Assembly: GCA_002491905.1 (NCBI GenBank)
Contig: DKWV01000041.1
Coordinates: 1-64,000 of the forward strand
DNA length: 64,000 bases
Reading direction: 5' to 3'
DNA from: Lachnospiraceae bacterium UBA7143
GTDB lineage: Bacteria > Bacillota > Clostridia > Lachnospirales > Lachnospiraceae
Shown here: piece after piece, positions 18,398 to 26,444 of the stretch
Numbering within the stretch: the first letter of the stretch is position 1
Layout of the letters: the number at the start of each line of letters is the position of its first letter
Translations under genes and position numbers: made by a program
Notes under the pieces: model-generated
What the model was told of the DNA's origin: nothing
The model's input: the letters and a program-made list of their open reading frames with translations, nothing else
Database searches by the model: none

Positions 18398-19174
18398 CTA
18401 ATTCAATGGTATCCTTCGATTTTTGAATCCCAGTACCCGCATAAGAAAATCAAACTTTTTATCAAATTCATTTTTTCTGTCCAATAATGCCACCTTGCAT
18501 TCCACATACCGATACCCGTTTTTCTCAATCCAAATATCCAGCATATGTTCGGCAATATATCCAATAATTCTTTTTCTGTCATCTTCTATAGTTTTTTCCA
18601 GCGCATTCAATATTGAAAATTCCCATTCACAAAAATCATCTAAAAGACTTTTTTTCATAATAAACATATTGCACATATGTCCGGATTTACGCGACATTAC
18701 TTCATTTACAGCCTTATCGTATTCCGGAGAAATGGAGTGAATCGCTTCGCGCAAATTAACCAAATCAGAGGGTATAGAAAAGTCATATCCATTATAATGT
18801 TCTTCTAAAGTTACCATTCTATAATTTCTTTTTTGGGGTAATATAATATCTGCTTTATCAAGCAACTGTGCCGCTTCGTTTTGAGTCAAAATACTCTCAA
18901 AAACACCTTCTCTTTTTCTCTTTAACATGAAATGTCTTCGATATTGCACTAACCCCATATAATCGCAATCCAAATTTTTCCAGCCCCAGTATAACCCTGT
19001 AAGTTCACTCCATGAACTATTCTTTGATGAAATATTGTCGCCGGTGTTATCTCCAATAAATCCTAAATCCGTTTTCCCTTCTTTTCCTACATGAAGAGGA
19101 ATATACATATCATCTTTAGGCATTTGAAAATTTTTATGAGTTGCTATCAAAATTTTTATTTTCTTATTTTCCAT
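18398..19174 (-). CDS. DUF4422 family glycosyltransferase
   Basis: The 258-residue protein begins KIKILIATHKN and carries the DUF4422 pattern: ELTGLYWGWKNL near 57-68, YMGLVQYRRHF near 72-82 and MCNMFIMKK near 167-175. The family is found in capsule and O-antigen clusters and resembles galactosyl- or mannosyltransferases. It is the first glycan gene after the Rpn-like gene and probably opens the specificity transcript. No strong promoter was recognised in the 112 bases between them. Confidence 0.87.
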   Translation of the reverse strand: MENKKIKILIATHKNFQMPKDDMYIPLHVGKEGKTDLGFIGDNTGDNISSKNSSWSELTGLYWGWKNLDCDYMGLVQYRRHFMLKRKREGVFESILTQNEAAQLLDKADIILPQKRNYRMVTLEEHYNGYDFSIPSDLVNLREAIHSISPEYDKAVNEVMSRKSGHMCNMFIMKKSLLDDFCEWEFSILNALEKTIEDDRKRIIGYIAEHMLDIWIEKNGYRYVECKVALLDRKNEFDKKFDFLMRVLGFKNRRIPLN

Positions 19175-19206
19175 AATTATTATTCATCACCAAAATTTTT
19201 TATATA

Positions 19207-19248
19207 TAAAACCCCCGACATAAGCCACTTATATACCTTACATCGGGA
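19207..19248 (-). terminator. Probable terminator after the Rpn-like gene
   Basis: On the minus strand CCCGA...TCGGG bounds an interrupted stem with an AT-rich loop, followed by GGTTTTATA. It lies 39 bases past the Rpn-like stop and before the DUF4422 gene. The stem has a 3-base internal loop, so strength is uncertain. Confidence 0.45.
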
Positions 19249-19286
19249 GTTCACCTTACACATAATGTAATCGCACATCTTATCTG

Positions 19287-20426
19287 CTACTCATCTTCCT
19301 GCTTCCAGTATTTTTCCATTTTTTCCTCTGCTTCCGCTTCTTCCAGAGAAAAAATATCCTGAATACTTTCTTTCACTTCCTGATGACTCTGACCGGAAGA
19401 ACAGCCCTTTTCAATAAACTTTCTGATGGCGTTCATGTGTTTTTCCGTAATAATCTCTATTTTTTCTGTAATAGTTTCTATTCTTTCACTCTGCAACATA
19501 ACAATCGGTCTCATAATCCCACGCACATCCTTCTTTAAATCAGGCTCATTTTTCAGAAGATACCCACAGGTCATATCCAATAATTCAATTATATCTTTCC
19601 CTGCTGCATCTGTCAACGTTCCGTTCTCTTTTTCACGGTCTATTATCATGATACATTCCCGAATAAATTCTGTCAAATCTTTTCTTACAACTTCTGCTAT
19701 CGGTTGTCTTACACCATTCCTTTTACTGTTGAGATACTTCCGGAATCGAATAGGAAGAAATGGAATCAGCATATTCAGATGCTTTTTCTCAATCATTTCC
19801 ATTGTATAGCTTTGCACATTCATTACGGGGATTCTGTACTCATGAGTTGTCCCATCCGCAAATTTAATCAGGCAGGTTTCTTCTACTGGCATATGATTCA
19901 TATTGTTCAAGTACAAAATAACGCTTCGCGGCATCACCAGTTCATGACCCATATCGGTATATGCTTTCTTCCTATAATTTTCAATTCTATGTACCATTCC
20001 GATGTGAATATCATACTCCAACATACGCAGCACCATGCCTTTATCTTTATTCATCTGACATTCCATATGATAAATATCCCTATCCCCTATCTGAACCGCT
20101 ATATCTGCAAAGATAGAATTTAATGTGCTGCCACTTCCTTTATGTATACGCCTGACTACATATTCTGTTGCTATTAATCTTATCTCCGCGCTTTCGGAAT
20201 ATACTTTATGAAACACTTCCTGAATCAAAGGCAATATCAACCATGGATATCTCTCGATTTCTTTTTTAGCCACTTCATCCCATAAATAATATTGTTCAAT
20301 AATTTCCGGTGTCATTTCCTCGATTATTTGATCGGGAATAACGCCATAGTATCTGACATCCTCTACTATAGTATTGTGCCTTTTCTTGCTATCATTCTTC
20401 TTTTGTGTCAAATTTTCTATCGACAT
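19287..20426 (-). CDS. Rpn-family / PD-(D/E)XK nuclease-like protein
   Basis: The 379-residue protein resembles Rpn (recombination-promoting nuclease, formerly transposase_31) proteins. The PD-(D/E)XK-type core is FADIAVQIGDRDIYHMECQ, with Asp108 and ECQ at 122-124, followed by YDIHIGMVHRIENYRK. Rpn enzymes are DNA endonucleases implicated in recombination and horizontal acquisition; many members in this family of bacteria are uncharacterised. The C-terminus is charged and coiled-coil-like. AAAGGAG precedes the ATG. It stands alone between the two halves of the polysaccharide locus. Confidence 0.8.
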   Translation of the reverse strand: MSIENLTQKKNDSKKRHNTIVEDVRYYGVIPDQIIEEMTPEIIEQYYLWDEVAKKEIERYPWLILPLIQEVFHKVYSESAEIRLIATEYVVRRIHKGSGSTLNSIFADIAVQIGDRDIYHMECQMNKDKGMVLRMLEYDIHIGMVHRIENYRKKAYTDMGHELVMPRSVILYLNNMNHMPVEETCLIKFADGTTHEYRIPVMNVQSYTMEMIEKKHLNMLIPFLPIRFRKYLNSKRNGVRQPIAEVVRKDLTEFIRECIMIIDREKENGTLTDAAGKDIIELLDMTCGYLLKNEPDLKKDVRGIMRPIVMLQSERIETITEKIEIITEKHMNAIRKFIEKGCSSGQSHQEVKESIQDIFSLEEAEAEEKMEKYWKQEDE

Positions 20427-20724
20427 TTTTCTCCTTTCATGCCTTCAGCTATGAAAGAAGTATAAAAAGAATAACTACAGATACGCTTTCATTACTTATG
20501 GCTTCGTTAAAATAAATAGTTGAAATTCTTTGGCGATAAACCTGAATTTTTCTTACATTCCCGAAAAACGGGAAAATAGAAATGTGCTATCAGAAATAAG
20601 AAGTTTTATAACACATTTATAAACATATTTATTTTAACAGAAGTTCGCAATATATGCAAGCGATTTTTAGTACACATCCATTCCGTTATAAGGTATATAA
20701 TTTTCAAGGTTCTCTTTTTAACCC
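20427..20724. other. AT-rich intergenic region, no gene seen
   Basis: These 298 bases separate the priming sugar transferase from the Rpn-like gene. No convincing frame, terminator or RNA was seen. A short hairpin (CCCG-TTTTT-CGGG) lies near 20563-20575. TATACT-like boxes upstream of the Rpn-like gene lack a good -35 box. Confidence 0.5.
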
Positions 20725-21438
20725 CTAGTACGCTCCCTCCCTGTCAAACACCGCAGGGATTGTCCTCAAAATAATCTTAATATCTGTCCACAGACTCATA
20801 TTCTCTATGTAGTCCAAATCCAACTCCACCCAGTCTTCCCACTTAATATTAGCTCTTCCGCCAATCTGCCAGTAGCAGGTCAGTCCCGGCTGCACCACAA
20901 GCCGCTGTCTTTCATAGGCATTACACTCTTCCATCTGAAAAGGTAAGATCGGCCTGGGGCCGACGATGCTCATATCCCCTTTGATAATATTGATCAATTG
21001 AGGCAGTTCATCGATAGAAAACTTCCTGATAAACTTACCCACTTTCGTAATCCGCGGGTCATCCTTAATCTTGAAAGCATGACCCGTCTGTTCATTGTCC
21101 TTGAGCATCTCCGGAAATCTTGCGTCCGCATCCATCTGCATGCTCCGGAATTTATATATTTTGAAAGGCTTTAAATCCTTTCCGGCTCTCATCTGGCTGA
21201 AAAATACCGGCCCACTGTCCTCCATTTTAATCGCAGCCGCAGTCACCAGAAAGACTGGCGAAAGACATACTAATGCGGCTGTTGACAGCAGAACATCCAT
21301 CCCTCTCTTAATCCTCAGGTAAACAGGATTTTTTCTTCGGTACACTTCCTGCATGTGATGTCTGCCAGCATTCAGTTTTCCAATCCGTGGTGTTGGTTTT
21401 TCGGTGGTATTGACATCCAGCATAATATTTTCGCCCAT
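20725..21438 (-). CDS. Sugar transferase, polysaccharide-priming (undecaprenyl-phosphate glycosyl-1-P transferase)
   Basis: The 237-residue enzyme transfers a sugar-1-phosphate to undecaprenyl phosphate, starting the lipid-linked repeat unit. It has one hydrophobic segment (about 48-70) followed by the bacterial sugar transferase core: KFRSMQMDAD near 116, KFSIDELPQLINI near 159-171 and GPRP near 181. This is the short, core-only form without the extra N-terminal membrane domains of WbaP. GGAG stands 7 bases before the ATG. It is the last gene of the regulatory half of the capsule locus. Confidence 0.93.
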   Translation of the reverse strand: MGENIMLDVNTTEKPTPRIGKLNAGRHHMQEVYRRKNPVYLRIKRGMDVLLSTAALVCLSPVFLVTAAAIKMEDSGPVFFSQMRAGKDLKPFKIYKFRSMQMDADARFPEMLKDNEQTGHAFKIKDDPRITKVGKFIRKFSIDELPQLINIIKGDMSIVGPRPILPFQMEECNAYERQRLVVQPGLTCYWQIGGRANIKWEDWVELDLDYIENMSLWTDIKIILRTIPAVFDREGAY

Positions 21439-21511
21439 TTTATCACTCCAAACCCGTTTACCTGCATGTACTGCCGCAAAAGCGGCAGCACAATCACTGT
21501 TTTATAGTCGT

Positions 21512-22105
21512 CTAAACTGCCGGCATCTGGATAAACGCCAACGTCCCGAGAGATGTCATATCAACTACAACATGATCTTCCCTGATCTCCGTAACGGTAA
21601 GTTCCACCCACTGCCCGTTCACTAACTGATAGACTTTAATGTTCTGTCCTGTTTTGATCCCCTGCAAATAAAAATTTACTGTCGCCGTATTAAAGCCGGT
21701 AACAGACGCGTTGATCTGTGCCACATTTAATACGCTTCCGCCCAAAGCAGCCGCCTGCGTTTTCGCCAGCTTCACATTTTCAGCGGTAGGTTTCATGACA
21801 GAAAATGTCTGGTTGCTTGGTACGCCGTTGATGATAACATGACCGCCCTGTCCAAGAGGCAGAACCGAATCAAGCCCCGGAATCTCTGTCACGGCATTGT
21901 TCATGTATTCTCCCACCGTCTTATTCTCATCTGCCGCCGCCTTTGCTACGCTGTGTGGAACAGAGGATGCCGTAACGGCAGATACTGTTGCAGCGGACGT
22001 GGAAGATGCCGTGCTGTAGGAATCCGCTGTCGGGCTTGTGGCCGCCAGCACAGGCATAGATACTGTCATCGCGCCTGCAAGTGTCAGTGCTAACATTTTT
22101 TTCAT
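21512..22105 (-). CDS. Secreted protein of unknown function in capsule operon
   Basis: The 197-residue product begins with a clear Sec signal peptide, MKKMLALTLAGAMTVSMPVLA, then a Ser/Thr/Ala-rich stretch. A compact C-terminal part (about 65-197) contains repeated Asn/Val-rich beta-prone segments such as TVNFYLQGIKTGQNIKVYQ. AAGGAGG stands 8 bases before the ATG at 22105; an upstream in-frame ATG would overlap the sortase-like gene and is not supported. Small secreted proteins of this kind occur in Lachnospiraceae polysaccharide loci, but I know no function. It follows the sortase-like lipoprotein in the operon. Confidence 0.78.
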   Translation of the reverse strand: MKKMLALTLAGAMTVSMPVLAATSPTADSYSTASSTSAATVSAVTASSVPHSVAKAAADENKTVGEYMNNAVTEIPGLDSVLPLGQGGHVIINGVPSNQTFSVMKPTAENVKLAKTQAAALGGSVLNVAQINASVTGFNTATVNFYLQGIKTGQNIKVYQLVNGQWVELTVTEIREDHVVVDMTSLGTLAFIQMPAV

Positions 22106-22154
22106 GATAACTTCCTCCTTTTCCCGTTGTCCGGGTATCTTTAAATAGAAAACT

Positions 22155-22943
22155 CTATTCGGCAACAATTCGATCAATCGTTCCGGCCGCATCCTGGGTC
22201 AGGATTGCAAGAACAACAAACTGTCTGTCAGATCCGTCTTCTTTCTGTATCGTCAGTGTGATCAGGAAGTGGTAAGGCGTAACTCCTTCCCAGCCCTCCC
22301 GTAAATTCATCGTCATATCCCTGACGCTGTACAAGTCATTTAAAAACTGTTCACAGCCTTCGATATAGGTAAAATCATAGCTGCGCAGCAGGCTCGTATT
22401 CTCTCTTTCATAAGCGGCAAAAATCTCATACGTCAAAACATTGCCGTCCAGATATAAGTACAAACTCTCATGCCGGTCGAAATAATCAGGATCCGCAAAC
22501 CGGTATAGCTCCGCAAAAGACCCGTTTCCCTCTTTCCCTGTCTTGCCATGTATCACCGTATTGAAATCACACATACTGGCCTGGTTCGCAAGTTCAATAT
22601 AGGCAGCGCCGTTATCATCTTCCTGTCCGTAAGCATCATGGTTCTCATAGAAATCGTCCCCCTGCATACTCTGCAGTACCGGACAGTCTATCTCAGTCTC
22701 CGGTATGTAAATCCACGCGAATATCTCCGGATTTTCTTCCTGCAATGCGGCAAAATCTATCTGTCCGTCCGCCCCGCTCTCACCGGCAATTCCCGTTGTC
22801 TGCACCGGCTCGGCATTATCCTCAGTCTCTTCCTGTAAAGCTGTTTCGTTCTTCCTGCCGCAGCCTGCCAACGCACATGCCACAGACAGGAAAAGAACGG
22901 CATTCCCTATGCATTTTCTTGTCCGTCTACTGTACTTTTTCAT
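22155..22943 (-). CDS. Class B sortase-like lipoprotein lacking catalytic residues
   Basis: The protein (262 residues from this ATG; 265 if the ATG at 22952 is used) has a lipobox, ALAGC, with Cys31 in the longer numbering. A sortase B-like domain follows: NPEIFAWIYIPETEIDCPV, then FNTVIHGKTG and HFLITLTIQ. In active class B sortases the latter two read IYGHN and TLSTC. Here the His position is Lys137 and the Cys position is Gln236, and no other cysteine lies nearby. It is therefore probably inactive as a transpeptidase. It overlaps the end of the LCP gene. A structural or binding role in polysaccharide attachment is possible; this is inference. Confidence 0.8.
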   Translation of the reverse strand: MKKYSRRTRKCIGNAVLFLSVACALAGCGRKNETALQEETEDNAEPVQTTGIAGESGADGQIDFAALQEENPEIFAWIYIPETEIDCPVLQSMQGDDFYENHDAYGQEDDNGAAYIELANQASMCDFNTVIHGKTGKEGNGSFAELYRFADPDYFDRHESLYLYLDGNVLTYEIFAAYERENTSLLRSYDFTYIEGCEQFLNDLYSVRDMTMNLREGWEGVTPYHFLITLTIQKEDGSDRQFVVLAILTQDAAGTIDRIVAE

Positions 22944-23931
22944 AAAATACATCCAATATCATTTCAAACATGGCGTCCTCGTCCGGATAAAACTCTTCAT
23001 ACTGTTCCCCCATCACGGTCTCTCCCGGTAAAGTATAGAAGTCATCCTCATCATAGGCATAATCAGCCAGAATCGGTGCAAGATAGGCCGCTTCATCCAG
23101 AGAAATATCCGTCACCATCTGCGGTTTCACCGCCTGATACAAATCTATGACAGCAGTGGCATCCCTGTGTACCGCCTGTTTTGCCGCATCAATAAAACCG
23201 TTCAAATACTGTTTCTGCCTGTCAAGCCGCATATCTGCGGAGCCAAACACATCCGTATTTCTGTACTTCACATACCAGAAAGCATTCTCTCCCATCAGAT
23301 GAAGGCTTCGTCCTTCTACAAAAGCCTCGCTGAATCCGTCCATGTCTCCGGAAATCGTTACGTCAACGCCTCCCACCGCATCATTGATCGTGGGGATCGC
23401 GCTCATATTGACTGCCGCATATCCATGTACAGGCAGTTGATAAAAGAGGTGCTCAACCGCTTTTTTCTGGTATTCACAACTCTCTTCCATACCGTTTCCA
23501 AACCCGTGCTGTATGGCAAGCTGTGCTTTCACCGTGGAAGTATATTCCCCGTTGCTATCATATATGTCAATATCTGTCATGGTGTTTCTGTTGATGCCTA
23601 TTACTTTGAGGCTCTTATCTTTCGGATTCAGCGCCACCAGAAACAGGGCGTCCGCCTGTCCGCCGTCAGTTCCCTCCGCCACCTCTTCCACATCATTTTG
23701 TTTATCAATGCCCATGATCAGAAAGGTCAGAATTTCTTCATTGTATGCGTAGATGGTATCCTGATATTTGACCCACCCTTCCTGCCACTTTTCACTTTCT
23801 TCTTCCGTCAGGATTTCTTCTCCCATAGCGGACTGTAGTGTCGGCTGTGCAGTAACAGGTTCATTGTATAACCGGTGCTTCCCTATCCCTCTGACAGTCA
23901 TGGAACCGGCAAACAACAGCGTAAAGATCAC
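22927..23931 (-). CDS. LytR-CpsA-Psr (LCP) family protein
   Basis: LCP proteins transfer lipid-linked polysaccharides onto peptidoglycan at the outer face of the membrane. The domain (from about residue 65) has FLIMGIDKQ, GGQADALFLVALNP, IGINRNTMTDI and later YVKYRNTDVFGSADMRLDRQKQ split across typical LCP motifs. The start is a problem. The only in-frame start codon near the 5' end is GTG at 23931, with AAAGGAG 20 bases away and the membrane helix cut short. The frame is open upstream into the kinase gene, past an A9 run, giving a basic stretch and a full hydrophobic segment. Frameshifting from the kinase is possible. Confidence 0.83.
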   Translation of the reverse strand: MIFTLLFAGSMTVRGIGKHRLYNEPVTAQPTLQSAMGEEILTEEESEKWQEGWVKYQDTIYAYNEEILTFLIMGIDKQNDVEEVAEGTDGGQADALFLVALNPKDKSLKVIGINRNTMTDIDIYDSNGEYTSTVKAQLAIQHGFGNGMEESCEYQKKAVEHLFYQLPVHGYAAVNMSAIPTINDAVGGVDVTISGDMDGFSEAFVEGRSLHLMGENAFWYVKYRNTDVFGSADMRLDRQKQYLNGFIDAAKQAVHRDATAVIDLYQAVKPQMVTDISLDEAAYLAPILADYAYDEDDFYTLPGETVMGEQYEEFYPDEDAMFEMILDVFYEKVQ

Positions 23932-23948
23932 AAAAATGGCGGCTGCCG

Positions 23949-24731
23949 CTACAAGGCTCCTTTGTTTACTGTTTTTTTTTGCGTCTCTGTCTGTCTCTCT
24001 CGTTTTTGCCTGGGAGCCGGAGCGGCATCAACATCATATCCATACTTACCGTAATATTTACCGTAGTATTTCCCATAATATTTGCCATAATATCCTTTAC
24101 CGCTGAGATCAACCTTATTTAAGACAACTCCCAGAATACGGCTCCCGGATTTATCCAACTGTTCTTTTACTCTCTGGACAAAACGGTAGCTGATGGCGTT
24201 ATTCTCCACCACCATTATCGTGCCGTCACAGTGCTTCGCCACCACGGCCGCATCAATCACGCTGCCAAGCGGCGGCGTATCTATAATGACATATTCGAAA
24301 GCCCTGCGCATCACATTCAACAGGTCGATAAATCTTTCGCTTCCGAGAAGTTCACTCGGGTTTGGCGACACCGGCCCGGAAAAAATCATATAAAGACGTG
24401 GAATACTTGTCTGGCACATGGCGTCCGTATATTTGTGCTTGCCAATCAGGCAATGGCTTAGTCCATACCTGACCGCACCGGTCTTGTATCTGCTCACCAA
24501 CACGGATTTTCTCATATCCGCATCAATCAGCAGTGTCCTGTTGCCCGCCTCAGCAAACGATCTCGCCAATTCCATGGCAATGCTCGTCTTTCCCTCGTGG
24601 GGCGTACAGCTTGTCACCGCGATAACCTTCACATCACTGCCGCAGAACTCCACATTGCTGCGCAGTATCTTAAAAGCCTCTTTTGTATGAAAATCTGCAC
24701 TTTGATCCAAATGCAATCTGACTTCCTGCAT
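23949..24731 (-). CDS. CpsD/CapB family tyrosine-protein kinase (BY-kinase)
   Basis: This cytoplasmic autokinase controls capsule chain length with its Wzz/CapA-type adaptor. Of 260 residues, 41-50 hold the Walker A motif (SCTPHEGKTS), 67-74 Walker A' (LLIDADMR) and 148-154 Walker B (VIIDTPP). Residues 213-232 form the tyrosine cluster, four tandem YYGK units and a final Tyr pair, where autophosphorylation occurs. The tail past 240 is basic and contains an A9 run in the DNA. AGAGGAAG precedes the ATG, which lies 2 bases after the adaptor gene's stop. The LCP frame follows directly. Confidence 0.93.
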   Translation of the reverse strand: MQEVRLHLDQSADFHTKEAFKILRSNVEFCGSDVKVIAVTSCTPHEGKTSIAMELARSFAEAGNRTLLIDADMRKSVLVSRYKTGAVRYGLSHCLIGKHKYTDAMCQTSIPRLYMIFSGPVSPNPSELLGSERFIDLLNVMRRAFEYVIIDTPPLGSVIDAAVVAKHCDGTIMVVENNAISYRFVQRVKEQLDKSGSRILGVVLNKVDLSGKGYYGKYYGKYYGKYYGKYGYDVDAAPAPRQKRERQTETQKKTVNKGAL

Positions 24732-24733
24732 GT

Positions 24734-25459
24734 TTACTTCCTCTTATTCCTCTGTCTGACATCGTTTTCATCCGGTGTAACCGGTATCAGGGCCAATGTG
24801 CTCAATCCCAGATATTTCTCAACATCTTCCGACGACTTGATCGTGTCATCCAGCAGATAGTGTATCAAAATGACCGCGCAGACCAAAAACACCCCCAGAA
24901 TGCCGCCGATCACCGTCCACTTTATCACGCTGGGGCCTGCCTTGATTGTGGGAAAGTTGGCTTCTTCCACCACATTGACCGCATCAATATCCATCACATT
25001 CTGGATATGCGCTCCCGCCACTTCCCTGATACAATTGGCGATGTCCTGTGCCTGCTGTGGATCAATATCTGTCACGGTGATGGATACGATTCGTGTATCC
25101 GTAGGTGTATTCACACTGACTTTCTTCAACAGATCCTTATACTCCATCTCAGACAGAGAGAGCTGCCCGATCACTGTCTCCAATACATATCGGCTGTTAA
25201 TCAGCTCCGCATAATCTTTGGTTAGCTGTGTTCCCATCTGTACATCGCTGTATGTAACCGCTGTGTTTTCCGACTTATTCAATATGTAGATCTTGGTAGT
25301 AGATTCATAGGTAGGCGTGAGCACAAACCTGCTGATCACAAAACCGATCACCGCAGCTAACAGCCCCGCTCCCAAAATGATCAAAACCCTGCTCCACAAA
25401 ATATTGATCATCTCCAGCAGGTCTACCTCGATAACGTCATTTTCCCTGTGATTTTCCAT
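24734..25459 (-). CDS. Wzz/CapA-type chain-length determinant and BY-kinase adaptor
   Basis: The 241-residue membrane protein has a transmembrane segment at about 25-47, an extracytoplasmic part with coiled-coil tendency, a second transmembrane segment at about 185-207 (GPSVIKWTVIGGILGVFLVC), and a short cytoplasmic tail. This is the CapA/CpsC topology that activates the partner kinase encoded next. The proline-rich motif before the second helix is only partly kept. It starts 1 base after the phosphatase gene, so the three genes form the usual phosphoregulatory unit. Confidence 0.92.
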   Translation of the reverse strand: MENHRENDVIEVDLLEMINILWSRVLIILGAGLLAAVIGFVISRFVLTPTYESTTKIYILNKSENTAVTYSDVQMGTQLTKDYAELINSRYVLETVIGQLSLSEMEYKDLLKKVSVNTPTDTRIVSITVTDIDPQQAQDIANCIREVAGAHIQNVMDIDAVNVVEEANFPTIKAGPSVIKWTVIGGILGVFLVCAVILIHYLLDDTIKSSEDVEKYLGLSTLALIPVTPDENDVRQRNKRK

Positions 25460-25460
25460 A

Positions 25461-26204
25461 TCAGTCTTCTTCCCGATTCCTTATGTATTCGTTTTGCAAC
25501 ACGCACATCGGATGGTCGTAAAACAACCGCCGCCTGACGGTTTCTCCGTATTTTCTTCCGATATATTCCGCACACCGGGAAAGACAGGGAGTCCTCCGAT
25601 CCAAATCATGGGCATCCGTGGCAACAAAATGGATCATATTCTGTTTCAGCATTTTCTTCGTAAGCTGTTTTGTTCCGATCCCGTATTGCCCCATGATACT
25701 TCCTGCATTCACCTGCATAAGACAACCCATTTCCATCAATTCAATGATCCTGTCTGTCTTACAGCATACATTCCTATATCGCTCTACATGCGCGGCAATC
25801 GGATAATAGCCTCCCATGAGCAGCGCATATATACCATTTCGTATATAATCATAATCCACCAGAGGATCAAATTCAACAAGTACATAGCCGGAACCTGCCA
25901 AAGTTTCCGCCATCCCCTGATCAAGCTCCTCCGTCAGGCTGCTGTGATAATACAGTTCCCCGCCAGTATACAATCTTACATCAATCTCTTCCTGGCGCAT
26001 CCGTTCCTGCAATTGAGCGACCTTATCTCTGATCTCTATATGATCTGTGTTCCTGTGCCAGGGCTTATAATGCGGCGTGAGGATCATCTGGGAGATCCCG
26101 TCCTTCTCCGCCATGCGCAGCATTTTCAAGCTCGTCTCCATACTATCCGAACCGTCATCAATCCCCGGCAGAATGTGGCTGTGAATATCAATATATTTCT
26201 CCAT
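25461..26204 (-). CDS. CpsB/CapC family tyrosine-protein phosphatase (PHP fold)
   Basis: The 247-residue enzyme dephosphorylates the BY-kinase tail. The PHP metal-binding motifs are visible: DIHSHILPGIDDG at 6-18, LTPHYKPW near 42, a conserved HVER near 138 and ATDAHDLDRR near 194. Divalent metals (Mn) are typical cofactors. It is the first gene of the operon, reached by a leader of about 200 bases from a promoter at 26408-26436. GGGAGG stands 3 bases before the ATG, which is close. Confidence 0.93.
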   Translation of the reverse strand: MEKYIDIHSHILPGIDDGSDSMETSLKMLRMAEKDGISQMILTPHYKPWHRNTDHIEIRDKVAQLQERMRQEEIDVRLYTGGELYYHSSLTEELDQGMAETLAGSGYVLVEFDPLVDYDYIRNGIYALLMGGYYPIAAHVERYRNVCCKTDRIIELMEMGCLMQVNAGSIMGQYGIGTKQLTKKMLKQNMIHFVATDAHDLDRRTPCLSRCAEYIGRKYGETVRRRLFYDHPMCVLQNEYIRNREED

Positions 26205-26308
26205 TTGCCTCCCATTCAGATTCCGTCAAAAATACACCCCTATGAAGTAATACGAACGACTGATATGAAAAGTTCCGCCACGACTGTAGAAAAATAGAAG
26301 CCGAAGCG

Positions 26309-26362
26309 AAATGCCCGACTTCCTTGTCCGTTATTCTCTTTTGGAAGGCAAAGCCGGCATTT
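26309..26362 (-). other. Imperfect hairpin in the capsule operon leader
   Basis: AAATGCCSGRCTT-type arms at 26309-26323 and 26343-26362 can pair over about 13 positions with mismatches. No T-run follows on the minus strand, so it is not a plain terminator. It lies within the untranslated leader between the promoter and the CpsB gene. Confidence 0.4.
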
Positions 26363-26376
26363 TACGCCAAATTTTA

Positions 26377-26387
26377 CCCCCCCCCCC
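26377..26387 (-). repeat. Run of 11 G in the capsule operon leader
   Basis: Eleven consecutive C on the plus strand read as G11 on the transcribed strand, about 14-24 bases after the predicted transcription start. Such tracts are prone to slipped-strand length change and could tune transcription or leader folding. Confidence 0.7.
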
Positions 26388-26407
26388 TTATAATATCGGG
26401 ACAATTT

Positions 26408-26436
26408 AGTATATCATCCCTGACGGGTTTTTACAA
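26408..26436 (-). promoter_or_regulatory. Sigma-A promoter of the capsule operon
   Basis: On the minus strand TTGTAA (-35) is followed by exactly 17 bases and TATACT (-10), with TG at the extended -10 position. It lies 204 bases upstream of the CpsB start and just past the dnaJ stop. No terminator was seen between dnaJ and this site, so some read-through from the heat-shock operon is possible. Confidence 0.7.
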
Positions 26437-26444
26437 GAATATTT

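Noticed and set aside
24045..24095. Short regular repeats suggesting CRISPR
   Set aside because: They are 12-bp coding repeats giving YYGK units in the kinase tail, without spacers or cas genes nearby.
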